Made by a program: the position numbers and the translations under genes | Part shown: in pieces, positions 36,101-44,281 of the stretch | Numbering within the stretch: the stretch's first letter is position 1 | Layout of the letters: each line of letters opens with the position of its first letter | Notes under the pieces: model-generated | Told to the model about the DNA's origin: nothing | What the model saw: the letters and a program-made list of their open reading frames with translations, nothing else | The model's database searches: none | Assembly: GCA_023227965.1 (NCBI GenBank) | Contig: JALOCA010000004.1 | Location: 1 to 64,000 of the forward strand | Direction: 5' to 3' | Length of the DNA: 64,000 bases | Source: Lentimicrobiaceae bacterium | Lineage (GTDB): Bacteria > Bacteroidota > Bacteroidia > Bacteroidales > JALOCA01

Positions 36101-36599
36101 TTCCGGAATCGGTAGTTATAAAGTAATAAGTATAATCGGAATAAATATTGAGATTATGTTCAAAATAATTTTTTAATAAATTGTATTTCCATACGGTCGG
36201 CGATTGTCCATAAAAAAGGATGTAATCGTTTGGGTCGAATTTTCCATCTTCTTCACCGCTCACAAAAATCGGGTTTTCAATAAGATCATCGTACCTTGCA
36301 TCTCTGTTGGCTTCGGGCAGCATTCCACCCCCGTTTCCGTATATCCTAATATTGTGTGGGTTAATGGATGAAACATTGATGCCCATGGAAGACAGGTCGT
36401 TATAGGTAATTTTATATATTCCTGTATTTTTTACGCCTATTTTGTACCAGCTACCGGTTTCAAGCACCGAATTATAGGTACTAACCGTTGCTTTTATCCC
36501 TGCTTTATAGTAAGTACTATCTTCAGTTATTGCAATCTGGGCAAAAGTAATCTGAACGCTGAAAATAATGAAAATTAATAGTAATACTTTATTTCTCAT
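33159..36599 (-). CDS. porU: Type IX secretion sortase PorU, upstream paralogue
   Basis: A 1146-residue paralogue of the neighbouring PorU with the same architecture. Signal peptide MRNKVLLLIFIIFSVQITFAQ; N-terminal WYKIGVKNTGIYKITYNDL; C25 domain with catalytic His656 in NYTGHGGEVG and Cys690 in TATCEFSRFDDP; C-terminal APNPFSDETKIIFDHNQ and WNGKDSNGSSVRQGLYLYRL. All catalytic residues are kept, so it is probably active. The ATG at 36599 starts the signal peptide; a 15-codon upstream extension was rejected. The two copies have diverged well beyond a recent duplication. It is divergent from porP/sprF and gldJ. Confidence 0.92.
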   Translation of the reverse strand: MRNKVLLLIFIIFSVQITFAQIAITEDSTYYKAGIKATVSTYNSVLETGSWYKIGVKNTGIYKITYNDLSSMGINVSSINPHNIRIYGNGGGMLPEANRDARYDDLIENPIFVSGEEDGKFDPNDYILFYGQSPTVWKYNLLKNYFEHNLNIYSDYTYYFITTDSGIGKRISLLASSSLSPTNHVNTFNDYAYHEEEKINLIKSGRIWLGEVFDAVKSYDFNFNFPDLNTASPVILNANVAAKSPQASVFSFTIEGEALNVVVNFSDPRNSHEYAVEALGNKEFMVTSPSINVKTTYNKPASSSIGWLNFIELNVIRNLIFHGGQLPFRDITSVGDGKIAELRLESSASETQVWDVTYPDSIARLSLNTNGNINTYRWQSSKLHEFVAFDGSLYYQVENFGKIDNQNLHALEPTEMLIITHPDVSEQAYRLATFHAEHDNLSVTVVTPQQIYNEFSSGAQDISAIRDFIKMLYDRGQKSTPLQYVLLFGDGSYDYKDYLQNNTNKIPSFQSKASYNDVTSYVTDDYFGFLENNEGNTFVANLDVGIGRLPVNTLEEAEKMVDKIMYYSVQSPEIMGEWRNIICFVADDEEGNIHIEQTEAIAKYIESTYPTFNIDKIYLDAYEQVSTPGGNRYPDVNVSINKRVEKGALFLNYTGHGGEVGWAHERVLEINDIESWKNINNLPCFVTATCEFSRFDDPGRVSAGELVFLNPNGGAIAMFTTTRPTYGDPNAHLNMSLYKYALQKLNDKNPKLGDILKLAKRENGSDPTNGQKFILLGDPAITINYPELKVVTTSIIDKFTGNATDTLKALSDIEVRGEIRDIGNRKVDDFNGTVNIEVFDKINTIETKGNDGGSTITFQLRKSIIYKGKANVTNGNFVLNFIVPRDIAFQYGNGKLSFYAYSDKNDASGYDNNIIVGGMAEYLADDDAGPDIQMYINDKNFESGGITDENPKLYAYISDSSGINTVGNGIGHDIIAVLDGNTEEPQILNDYYESVLNTYKEGFILYPFFGLTEGLHTISLKVWDVFNHSSQAYIEFYVKNSGKFNLTHVLNAPNPFSDETKIIFDHNQAGKQMKAIVKIYSSEGQLVTSMESTFTADGYRSVAAVWNGKDSNGSSVRQGLYLYRLNVITNDGYSAEKGGKLVVVKN

Positions 36600-36694
36600 A
36601 TAGTTGGAAGTAAAAAACATCAATAAACTTGCCTTCGCAGTCATTCCTTGATAAAGGTGTTAAACTGCCTTTACATCAAGTTAAAATAAGACTG

Positions 36695-36702
36695 CAAATT
36701 TA
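36695..36702 (-). promoter_or_regulatory. Probable porU-porU-porV promoter (-7 box)
   Basis: Minus strand TAAATTTG followed by GCAG fits TAnnTTTG. It lies 96 nt upstream of the porU ATG at 36599. No -33 TTTG is placed correctly. Confidence 0.4.
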
Positions 36703-36753
36703 ACGTTATCTTTATTGTTAATATTGTAAATGTAGATGTAGTAAAAAAAATAA

Positions 36754-36783
36754 TTTGGTTTTTAAAAAATATTTGTATTATTG
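36754..36783 (+). promoter_or_regulatory. Probable porP/sprF promoter
   Basis: TTTG (36754-36757), 18-nt spacer, TATTATTG (36776-36783), one mismatch from TAnnTTTG. It is 26 nt before the ATG at 36809. Confidence 0.45.
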
Positions 36784-36808
36784 CCTGCGAAAAACAGCGG
36801 GTTGATAT

Positions 36809-37804
36809 ATGCTTAAAAAATTCATTTTCATAGTTATATGTAGTAGTAGTATGTGTGTATCTTTTGGGTATTCACAAGATGCACAGTTTTCACAATACTT
36901 TGCCCATCCGCTTTACCTGAATCCTGCACTTGCAGGAAATAAAGTCTGTCCACGCTTGACATTGAACTATAGGAACCAATGGCCATCCATTTCTAATGGA
37001 TTTGTAACCTATAGTGCTTCGTACGATCAATATGTTGAAGCACTACATGGAGGTGTCGGTGTTATGTTCGTAAGCGACCAGGCAGGTGGAGGAATTATTT
37101 CTACTAATGCAATTACCGGAATGTACAACTACCGGTTCAATGTTTCCGACCATCTTATAGCCAGTATGGCATTGCAGGGAGCTTACCAGTTTAATAAATT
37201 AGATTGGGGAAAATTAATATTCGAAGATCAAATAAATACCCGCCAGGGAACAATAAATCCTACCAGTGAAAAACCACCCAGCAACGAAAGTGTTGGTTTT
37301 GCCGATTTCGGAGCCGGAATATTGCTTGGTTACAACGAAAAATTATACGGTGGAGTAGCCGTTCACCATCTTTCGGAGCCGGATATTGCATTTTATGATA
37401 ACGGGAAAAGCAATCTTGATATGAAAATAACCGCTCATGCCGGTGCAATATTTAGTGTTGCAGGAGATTATTCAAGAGATGATCCATCTGATATTTGGGC
37501 AATTTCTCCACAAATTCTTTACCAGCAGCAAGGGAAATTTCACCAGTTAAATGCGGGTATATACCTGAATGCTTTCCCTTTTGTAGGAGGATTTTGGTAC
37601 CGGCACAATTTTGAGAACCCTGATGCCGTTATAGCTATGTTAGGGATTCAATATGACGCCTTAAAAATTGAATATAGTTACGATTATACGGTATCTAAAC
37701 TCGGGAATGCAAGCGGAGGAGCACATGAAGTATCTTTGGTTTATCAATTCAGATGTATTGAAAAGATGCGAAAAATCCGGCCACTTGATGTTCCCAATTT
37801 CTAA
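36809..37804 (+). CDS. PorP/SprF-family type IX secretion membrane protein
   Basis: A 331-residue outer-membrane protein. Signal peptide MLKKFIFIVICSSSMCVSFGYSQ is followed at once by the family signature DAQFSQYFAHPLYLNPALAG, then RNQWPS and GGVGVMFVSDQAGGG. The barrel ends with GGAHEVSLVYQF. PorP/SprF proteins are T9SS and gliding components or partner barrels for specific cargo adhesins. It is divergent from the porU genes and is followed by gldJ after 38 nt. PorP itself and a SprF-like cargo partner cannot be told apart here. Confidence 0.9.
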   Translation: MLKKFIFIVICSSSMCVSFGYSQDAQFSQYFAHPLYLNPALAGNKVCPRLTLNYRNQWPSISNGFVTYSASYDQYVEALHGGVGVMFVSDQAGGGIISTNAITGMYNYRFNVSDHLIASMALQGAYQFNKLDWGKLIFEDQINTRQGTINPTSEKPPSNESVGFADFGAGILLGYNEKLYGGVAVHHLSEPDIAFYDNGKSNLDMKITAHAGAIFSVAGDYSRDDPSDIWAISPQILYQQQGKFHQLNAGIYLNAFPFVGGFWYRHNFENPDAVIAMLGIQYDALKIEYSYDYTVSKLGNASGGAHEVSLVYQFRCIEKMRKIRPLDVPNF

Positions 37805-37810
37805 ATTTTT

Positions 37811-37818
37811 TATCTTTG
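37811..37818 (+). promoter_or_regulatory. gldJ promoter (-7 box)
   Basis: TATCTTTG followed by CA fits TAnnTTTG, 24 nt before the gldJ ATG. TTG at 37785-37787 gives a 23-nt spacer, a little long. Confidence 0.5.
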
Positions 37819-37842
37819 CAAACCTAAATTAAAGAATACACA

Positions 37843-39327
37843 ATGGTAAAATACGGTAAATTCATTCTCACAGTAGCAGTTATAGGCTCTCTTACCTTAC
37901 TGACATCGTGTTTTAAAAAAGATGTTTCAAAAACCACTGGTTGGGAATACAACAACGAAAAAAACGGTGGCTTCGAAAAACCTCCTTTTAAAGAAACAAA
38001 AACAGGTCCGGGACTTGTACTTATCGAAGGCGGAACCTTTGTTATGGGACGTACCGAAGACAATCCTATGTACGACTGGAATAATATTCCTCGAAGAGTT
38101 ACTGTCCAGACTTTTTACATGGACGAAACCGAAGTAAGTAACCTCGATTATGTGGAATATCTGTATTGGTTGCACAGGGTTTTTTATACCGACCACCCGG
38201 CTGTTTACCGTAAAGCTTTGCCAGACACCCTTGTATGGCGTGACAGGCTTTCGTACAACGAACCTTTAGTGGAAGTGTACCTTCGTCACCCGGCTTACCG
38301 CAATTATCCTGTAGTGGGTGTTAACTGGCTGCAAGCCAATGATTATTGCCTCTGGCGTACCGATAGGGTGAACGAAATGATGCTTGTAAAAGCAGGCATA
38401 CTTGATTACGATCCCGCCCAAAGAGGAGACAATAATTTTAATACCGAAGCATACCTAGCAGGACAATACGAAGGTATTGTAAATAAAAACCTTAAAAGTT
38501 ATAACCCTAACGGTACCGGAGCCCGTAGGGCAAAAGTGGAAGATGGAATCATGATGCCCAAGTACCGCCTGCCGACCGAAGCCGAATGGGAATATGCCGC
38601 TCTGGGTCTTGTAGGAAATACTTCCGACGAACGCATAGTTGAACGCCGTATCTACCCATGGAACGGAAGTGGTCTCAGAACCGATAACCATAAAGCCTAT
38701 GGTGATTTTGTTGCCAACTTCAAACGCGGACGAGGCGACTACATGGGCGTTGCCGGCAATCTGAACGATGCCAACGACATCCCCGGAGAAGTTGATGCAT
38801 ACTGGCCCAACGATTTCGGATTGTATAACATGGCTGGTAACGTTGCCGAATGGGTACTTGATGTGTATCGTCCCCTTTCGTTTCAGGATATTGCCGACCT
38901 TAGCCCCTATCGTGGCAATGTATTCAAAACAAAAGCTACCGATGCCGATGGCGTACTCGAACAAAAAGACAGCCTTGGAAAAATCCGCTGGCGCGAAGTT
39001 ACTCCCGAAGAAAGTGCCAACCGTCGTAATTACCGGCAAGCCGACAATAAAAATTACCTCGATGGAGATTACCCCTCAACTATTACCAATGATTGGAACG
39101 CGAAACCTTCCAATACTAATACTACCAACTACATGTATGAATACGGTATTAATTCACTCGTAAGCGATAAATCAAGGGTTTACAAAGGTGGTTCATGGAA
39201 AGACAGAGCCTACTTCCTCAGCCCCGGCTCACGCAGATTCCTCGACGAAGATTTAAGCGCCGATTATATCGGCTTCCGATGTGCCATGTCAAGGGTGGGG
39301 AGCCCTATAGTTGGAAAAAGAAAGTAA
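37843..39327 (+). CDS. gldJ: Gliding motility lipoprotein GldJ
   Basis: A 494-residue lipoprotein: signal peptide and lipobox LTSC (Cys about 27), then KKDVSKTTGWEYNN, resembling GldJ. A formylglycine-generating-enzyme-like (SUMF1) domain spans about 60-490: LVLIEGGTFVMGRTEDNP, DETEVSNLDYVEYL, YPVVGVNWLQANDYCLWRT, YRLPTEAEWEYAALG, YNMAGNVAEWVLDVY, KGGSWKDRAYFLSPGSRRF. GldJ belongs to the periplasmic/outer-membrane part of the gliding/T9SS machinery together with GldK. Its place next to porU and porV matches the Flavobacterium order and favours GldJ over GldK. No catalytic role is expected. Confidence 0.88.
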   Translation: MVKYGKFILTVAVIGSLTLLTSCFKKDVSKTTGWEYNNEKNGGFEKPPFKETKTGPGLVLIEGGTFVMGRTEDNPMYDWNNIPRRVTVQTFYMDETEVSNLDYVEYLYWLHRVFYTDHPAVYRKALPDTLVWRDRLSYNEPLVEVYLRHPAYRNYPVVGVNWLQANDYCLWRTDRVNEMMLVKAGILDYDPAQRGDNNFNTEAYLAGQYEGIVNKNLKSYNPNGTGARRAKVEDGIMMPKYRLPTEAEWEYAALGLVGNTSDERIVERRIYPWNGSGLRTDNHKAYGDFVANFKRGRGDYMGVAGNLNDANDIPGEVDAYWPNDFGLYNMAGNVAEWVLDVYRPLSFQDIADLSPYRGNVFKTKATDADGVLEQKDSLGKIRWREVTPEESANRRNYRQADNKNYLDGDYPSTITNDWNAKPSNTNTTNYMYEYGINSLVSDKSRVYKGGSWKDRAYFLSPGSRRFLDEDLSADYIGFRCAMSRVGSPIVGKRK

Positions 39328-39350
39328 ACTTAAAAAAAATATCTAAATCC

Positions 39351-39384
39351 ACCCCATCGCAAATTGTTGTGATGGGGTTTTTTC
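39351..39384 (+). terminator. gldJ terminator
   Basis: ACCCCATC (39351-39358) pairs with GATGGGGT (39371-39378), followed by TTTTTT. It separates gldJ from murF. Confidence 0.8.
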
Positions 39385-39397
39385 AATTTCATTTAAA

Positions 39398-40690
39398 ATG
39401 ATTGATATTGAATGTATTTATAAAATTTTTACCCGTCACCCTGCCATCGTAACCGACAGCAGGAAAATTATTCCGGGATGTATTTTCTTTGCATTAAAAG
39501 GAGAAAATTTCAATGGAAATATTTTTGCACAATCAGCTCTTGATGCCGGAGCCGCCTATGCCGTAGTTGATGATGCAGGATACGCTACAAACGACCGCTG
39601 TCTTTTGACCGACAATGTATTACAAACCCTTCAGCAACTCGCTACTTTTCATCGTATGCAATTTGAAATCCCCGTAATAGCCATCACGGGGACCAATGGG
39701 AAAACTACTTCCAAAGAGCTTATAAGCAATGTATTAAAACAAAAATACGCCCTTATTGCCACAGCAGGCAACCTCAACAACCACATCGGAGTTCCTCTCA
39801 CCCTACTATCCATTTCGAAAAAAACAGAAATTGCGGTCGTTGAAATGGGAGCCAATCATCCCGGGGAAATTGAATTTTTGTGCCATTTGGCAAAACCCAC
39901 CTATGGGTTGATTACCAACATCGGGAAAGCCCATCTGGAAGGTTTTGGCAGCTTTGATGGAGTAATTGCGACAAAAACAGAACTATACAGATTTCTTTGC
40001 CAAAATAACGGAAAAGCCTTTGTTAACAGCGACAACTTGTTGCTTATGCAAAACCTCAACGGGGTACAGACGATTGAATATGGTAAAAATTCCTTGTCAA
40101 GTTATTCGGTAAAAACGATTGAAAACAATCCTTTTGTAAAAATAATGGTCAATACCGGAGAAAAAAACTATAACATATCTACCCATCTGATAGGCAATTA
40201 TAACTCTGAAAATATCCAAGCGGCTATCGCTGTCGGAACTTATTTCGGTGTTTCTTTTTCGGCAATAAAAAATACCATCGAAAATTATCGTCCTTCCAAT
40301 AACCGATCGCAGATGCTGCAAACTGCTAAAAACACCCTTGTCCTCGACATGTATAATGCCAATCCAACCAGCATGTCAGCAGCAATTGACAATTTCTCCA
40401 CCCTGCAATTTGCAAGAAAAATGCTCATCCTTGGCGATATGCTTGAACTGGGTACGGAAAGCGAGAAAGAACACCAAACTATTATTAAAGAAATAGAAAA
40501 TAAAGGTTTGATCAAGGTTATTTTAATAGGTTCCCAATTTTGCAAAGTCAATACAAATACCAGTTTTCATTGCTTTGCAGATGTAGCACAGGCAAAAAAA
40601 TTTATTCAGCAACAGAATATTGAAAACACCTGCCTTTTGATAAAAGGTTCGAGAGGAATTCATTTAGAAGATATTACCGATGTGCTATAA
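39398..40690 (+). CDS. murF: UDP-MurNAc-tripeptide--D-Ala-D-Ala ligase
   Basis: A 430-residue cytosolic Mur ligase that adds D-Ala-D-Ala to the peptidoglycan precursor with ATP. The N-terminal domain shows VTDSRKIIPGCIFFALKGENFNG, typical of MurF. The P-loop is AITGTNGKTTSKELI (about 93-107). It continues with TAGNLNNHIGVPLTLL, VEMGANHPGEI and NIGKAHLEGFGS. The C-terminal domain has VLDMYNANPTSMSAAI and ILGDMLELG. The ATG lies 13 nt after the gldJ terminator. Its 3' end overlaps anmK by 11 nt, so the two are translationally coupled. Confidence 0.97.
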   Translation: MIDIECIYKIFTRHPAIVTDSRKIIPGCIFFALKGENFNGNIFAQSALDAGAAYAVVDDAGYATNDRCLLTDNVLQTLQQLATFHRMQFEIPVIAITGTNGKTTSKELISNVLKQKYALIATAGNLNNHIGVPLTLLSISKKTEIAVVEMGANHPGEIEFLCHLAKPTYGLITNIGKAHLEGFGSFDGVIATKTELYRFLCQNNGKAFVNSDNLLLMQNLNGVQTIEYGKNSLSSYSVKTIENNPFVKIMVNTGEKNYNISTHLIGNYNSENIQAAIAVGTYFGVSFSAIKNTIENYRPSNNRSQMLQTAKNTLVLDMYNANPTSMSAAIDNFSTLQFARKMLILGDMLELGTESEKEHQTIIKEIENKGLIKVILIGSQFCKVNTNTSFHCFADVAQAKKFIQQQNIENTCLLIKGSRGIHLEDITDVL

Positions 40691-41765
40691 ACCTCAATCC
40701 ACATGGAAAACCATAGGTATCATGTCGGGCACTTCGCTCGACGGGCTTGATATGGCATATTGCGAATTTACAGAAGAAAACGGAAAATGGTCGTTCCAAA
40801 TCATCAGGGCGCAAACCTATGACTACGATGCACAATGGAAAAAGAAACTCAGCGAGCTACCTGGGAAAAATGCCCTTACCTTAGCGCAAACGCATGTAGA
40901 ATTGGGTCATTTCATTGGGAAAACAGTCAAAGAGTTTATCACCAGTTACACATTGAAACCCGATTTTATTGCCTGCCACGGGCATACTATTTTTCACCAA
41001 CCAGATAAAGGTTTTACATTACAAATCGGTGAGGGTGCTTCTATTGCAGCCGAAACCGGCATTGCCGTTGTCTGCGATTTTCGTTCTCTTGATGTAGCAC
41101 TGGGCGGGCAGGGAGCACCCCTGGTACCCATTGGCGATAAATTGTTATTTCCTGATTATGATTGTTGTATTAACCTGGGTGGCTTTGCCAATATTTCTTA
41201 TAATGCTTTTTATAAACGTATTGCATTTGACATCTGCCCTGTAAATATCGTTATCAATCATTTATCAGAATTACTCGGCAAAAAATTTGATGAAAACGGG
41301 GAACTTGCCCGCACAGGTAAATTACATTTGGAACTTTTTCAGGCATTAAACCAACTCGCATTTTATAAAACACCTCCACCCAAATCACTGGGTAAAGAAT
41401 GGGTTGAAAAAAATGTATTTCCACTTTTGCAGCAATATTCACTTCCCATACCCGACTTGATTCGGACAGTAACGGAACATGCTGCATACCAGATTTCTGT
41501 TGTAATTAATTCTATTTCTGGCAATACAAGTGAACATACCACTTTGGTAACGGGAGGCGGGGCAAAAAATATTTTTCTGACAAAACTGCTCCGAAAATAC
41601 TGCAACAGCCATTTGTATATACCCAATAATCTGATTATTGATTATAAAGAAGCTCTCATTTTTGCGTTTCTGGGAATACTGCGGATGCAGAAAAAAGCCA
41701 ATTGTTTGCAATCGGTAACCGGTGCACGTATTGACAATACGGGAGGATGTGTTTATGAACCCTAA
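40680..41765 (+). CDS. anmK: Anhydro-N-acetylmuramic acid kinase
   Basis: A 361-residue cytosolic sugar kinase that opens and phosphorylates 1,6-anhydro-MurNAc to MurNAc-6-P in cell-wall recycling. The ATP-binding signature is GIMSGTSLDGLDMAYC. HGHTIFHQ, CDFRSLDVALGGQGAPLVPIGD, NLGGFANIS and VTGGGAKNIFL follow in the usual order. The start ATG overlaps the last codons of murF (ATGTGCTATAA), linking wall synthesis and recycling in one operon. Confidence 0.95.
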   Translation: MCYKPQSTWKTIGIMSGTSLDGLDMAYCEFTEENGKWSFQIIRAQTYDYDAQWKKKLSELPGKNALTLAQTHVELGHFIGKTVKEFITSYTLKPDFIACHGHTIFHQPDKGFTLQIGEGASIAAETGIAVVCDFRSLDVALGGQGAPLVPIGDKLLFPDYDCCINLGGFANISYNAFYKRIAFDICPVNIVINHLSELLGKKFDENGELARTGKLHLELFQALNQLAFYKTPPPKSLGKEWVEKNVFPLLQQYSLPIPDLIRTVTEHAAYQISVVINSISGNTSEHTTLVTGGGAKNIFLTKLLRKYCNSHLYIPNNLIIDYKEALIFAFLGILRMQKKANCLQSVTGARIDNTGGCVYEP

Positions 41766-41863
41766 TTTTGTGTAATTGCGTTTTAATTTTTTTATCAAAA
41801 CAAAAAACAGAGCAACTATTAATCTGCTGCCCTGCTTCTTTCAGACAAATATTGTAAGTTATT

Positions 41864-42367
41864 TTAATTCTGGTTATTATAAGGACAGTTTTGATTGCCT
41901 CTGCCCTGTTTGCCACTGCGAAAATGTTTTTTGTGCATTTTACCCATTGGTTGTTTGTCAAAAACAATTTTTTGTTCATCAGTAAGCAAATTCCTGATTT
42001 CCAAGCGATGCGTAATCTTTTTCTTCATCATTTGCACTTTTAGCTGCCCGATATCTTCAATTACTTTGTTAATGGCATCCATATCCGGTTTATCGGCATG
42101 GTTTAATGTGTTCAGCCTGGCTTTCTTTTCTGCCATCTGGTCGCGGATTGCCTGCATAGATTTGAAATGTTGATCGTGGAGTTTTTCAATTTTTGTCTGC
42201 TGATCTTCAGACAAATTTGGCAAACTATGGTTATAGTATGCTCTATTACAGTTTTTTTCATCGAGCCGTTGTTTGCCATACCCGCTTCCAGGTTGTGCAA
42301 TGGCTGTATTTGCTGCCATAAAAGCCAGCATAAAAAGTACAGCCGTTATCATTTTCATAGTTTTCAT
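41864..42367 (-). CDS. Spy/CpxP-like periplasmic protein
   Basis: A 167-residue exported helical protein: signal peptide MKTMKMITAVLFMLAFMAANTAIAQ and two LTxxQ-type motifs (LSEDQQTKIEKLH near 53, LLTDEQKIVFDKQ near 127) separated by long charged helices. The tail is rich in His, Lys and Asn (GKMHKKHF...NQNCPYNNQN), possibly metal-binding. Spy/CpxP relatives are periplasmic chaperones or metal-stress sensors. Last gene of the sigma-factor cluster, 13 nt after the membrane-bound relative. Confidence 0.8.
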   Translation of the reverse strand: MKTMKMITAVLFMLAFMAANTAIAQPGSGYGKQRLDEKNCNRAYYNHSLPNLSEDQQTKIEKLHDQHFKSMQAIRDQMAEKKARLNTLNHADKPDMDAINKVIEDIGQLKVQMMKKKITHRLEIRNLLTDEQKIVFDKQPMGKMHKKHFRSGKQGRGNQNCPYNNQN

Positions 42368-42380
42368 GATTGATTGATTA

Positions 42381-42923
42381 TTAGTTATTATCTTTATTTA
42401 TTCTTTGTTGCTGATTTTTCCAGCCATGGTGATGCCTGTATTGCATTTCTTTTCCCGGTTTGGCATCGTTAAGTTGTGGAATTTTGTTCAGAAGCGTTTT
42501 TAATTTTTTGCGTTGTGTGGGAGTACATATTTTTTGTAGAGCAATAAAGTGTCTGTATGTATTTATTTTCAATTGTTTATGTAACTCCCCCATCGAAAGT
42601 GCTATTGCATGCAACTCAGAAGTATCGGGAGTATCATTCGAAAGTTCCCGAATCATTTTTTGCTTGTTTTCGCGCTGCTGTTTAAAAATTTCAGAAGATG
42701 AAGAAAAAAACTCCATTCTTAATGTCTTAAACTGAGTTTTCTGCATAGGGCTTAATTGCAACTCTTTTTCAATGAATCCACCACCGATACCTCTTGGGTT
42801 TTGTTCTTCGGGAGTACTATGCCTGAAGGAATGGTAAGCCATTGTGCCAAGGGCAGCAATATTTATGATTAACAGAATAATTACTGTCCACGTAAGAAGT
42901 GCTATTTTTCTTGTGGTACTCAT
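42381..42923 (-). CDS. Membrane-anchored Spy-like (heavy-metal-sensor type) protein
   Basis: A 180-residue protein with one N-terminal membrane anchor (LLTWTVIILLIINIAALGTMAY) and a periplasmic helical domain containing LSPMQKTQFKTLRMEFF and CTPTQRKKLKTLL, equivalents of LTxxQ motifs. The C-terminus is His-rich (MQYRHHHGW). It resembles the CnrX/periplasmic heavy-metal-sensor group. It starts 4 nt after the anti-sigma stop codon, which suggests a sensor that acts on the anti-sigma factor. The metal or stress is unknown. Confidence 0.75.
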   Translation of the reverse strand: MSTTRKIALLTWTVIILLIINIAALGTMAYHSFRHSTPEEQNPRGIGGGFIEKELQLSPMQKTQFKTLRMEFFSSSSEIFKQQRENKQKMIRELSNDTPDTSELHAIALSMGELHKQLKINTYRHFIALQKICTPTQRKKLKTLLNKIPQLNDAKPGKEMQYRHHHGWKNQQQRINKDNN

Positions 42924-42927
42924 ATTT

Positions 42928-43395
42928 TTATTTGTTATTAACGTCCAAATAAGTATTTAGTGATTCCTGCAAAACGCCATCATCATCAAGATAATATTCA
43001 CTGGCGGAAATTGCCAAAACTGTATCCCTGTCGGAGAAAACGGTGAAAGGGACACTACCATACCACAGGGTATTTCCTATGATGATACCGACAATTATCC
43101 CTGCAATTACAGCAACAGTCAAGGGGGTTAACTTATTTAAAAAAAATGACATAGGTGCTGAGCGGATTGTATTCTGATTTTTTATCTTTTCGATTACCTT
43201 AGCCGTAAAATATGGATTGATGTTTGCATTTTGCAAATCCTCTTTCATCTCCTGAAAAACAGATTGCAATTGATTAAATAGTAAATTGCATTGTTGACAT
43301 GTCAAGAGATGTTCGGTAATTAGTCTTTTTTCCGAAACAGAGAAGCTTTCTTCGGAATAAAACACCATTTTCGATTGCACTTCTTTACATTCCAT
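42928..43395 (-). CDS. Zinc-binding transmembrane anti-sigma factor
   Basis: A 155-residue protein with a ZAS-type zinc motif in the N-terminal cytoplasmic part (Cys3, His29, Cys33, Cys36: HLLTCQQC). One membrane segment (about 90-112, PLTVAVIAGIIVGIIIGNTLWY) and a short extracytoplasmic tail follow. It would hold the adjacent ECF sigma factor until an envelope signal arrives. It lies 56 nt after the sigma gene and 4 nt before the Spy-like sensor. Confidence 0.85.
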   Translation of the reverse strand: MECKEVQSKMVFYSEESFSVSEKRLITEHLLTCQQCNLLFNQLQSVFQEMKEDLQNANINPYFTAKVIEKIKNQNTIRSAPMSFFLNKLTPLTVAVIAGIIVGIIIGNTLWYGSVPFTVFSDRDTVLAISASEYYLDDDGVLQESLNTYLDVNNK

Positions 43396-43451
43396 TGTCT
43401 TACTTTTTTAATTCGACACCTGCTATTAATAAAACTTGCGTTTGAAAATAT

Positions 43452-44021
43452 TTAATGGTATAAGTAAATTAATTTTTTTTGAAGATTAATCTTGGCTCTG
43501 TGAATAAGCGATTCTACTGACGGCAAACTGGTATGCATTACAGCGGCAATTTCTTTATATGGTAAATCATCGAAATTGTGTAAAGTGAATGCTATTCTCT
43601 GTTTTTCAGGCAATGTTTCTATAGCTTTGTACAATTCTGCGGCTCTTTCCTTATTTTCAATGGCATAGCCCGGATGCATGTTTTCTGTTGCAACAGGCTC
43701 ATTTTCTTCATAATTTTTTGAATATAAAATATTTTCAAATGCTTGTATCCATTGTCTGCGTTTCACACTTCTGAGAAAATTTATTGATTTATTTACTGCA
43801 ATACGGTAAATCCAGGTTGAAAATTTTGAAGCATTTTTAAATTTTGGTAACGATTGAAATACTTCTACAAAAACGTCCTGAGCAATATCATTGGCATCGT
43901 CAGTATTATGAATAAACCCAAAACATATTTTATAGACCATTGTTTTATAGCGTTCTACTATTATTTCAAAAGCTTTTTCCTCATTCTGAATGGCTTTAAT
44001 AATAAGTTCGTTTTCGGTCAT
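43452..44021 (-). CDS. ECF-family RNA polymerase sigma factor
   Basis: A 189-residue sigma-70 factor with only regions 2 and 4. Region 2 contains YKTMVYKICFGFIHNTDDAN and DIAQDVFVEVFQSLPKF with STWIYRIAVNKSINFLR. Region 4 contains LPEKQRIAFTLHNFDDLPYK and EIAAVMHTSLPSVESLIHRAK. First gene of the four-gene minus-strand cluster; such clusters usually autoregulate. No pair of repeated promoter motifs was identified upstream. Confidence 0.92.
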   Translation of the reverse strand: MTENELIIKAIQNEEKAFEIIVERYKTMVYKICFGFIHNTDDANDIAQDVFVEVFQSLPKFKNASKFSTWIYRIAVNKSINFLRSVKRRQWIQAFENILYSKNYEENEPVATENMHPGYAIENKERAAELYKAIETLPEKQRIAFTLHNFDDLPYKEIAAVMHTSLPSVESLIHRAKINLQKKLIYLYH

Positions 44022-44217
44022 AGCAATGGACTTGGCATCTCTATTATGACAACTTTTGAATTCCGGAGTTTAATTGCAATAATACATCAGACAAAAGAAA
44101 TGGGGAAAACTTGCGTAATACAATTACTAGCATTATACTTGCACAATTAAAACGCAAAAATCATATTAAATTAACCTAAAATTAACATTAGCTTAAAAAA
44201 ACCTCGGTTGTACAGTT
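44022..44217. other. Divergent intergenic region
   Basis: The upstream region of the sigma operon (leftward) and of the phosphate transporter (rightward). It is AT-rich with no reading frame. A sigma-autoregulated promoter is expected here, but no consensus can be named from one example. Confidence 0.35.
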
Positions 44218-44225
44218 TACTTTTG
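44218..44225 (+). promoter_or_regulatory. Probable phosphate-transporter promoter (-7 box)
   Basis: TACTTTTG followed by CGC fits TAnnTTTG, 56 nt before the ATG at 44282. No -33 TTTG at the right distance. Confidence 0.45.
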
Positions 44226-44281
44226 CGCAAAATTTATATTTTTTAATATGAATTTATCATGTAAGCACATAAAGAATTAAC

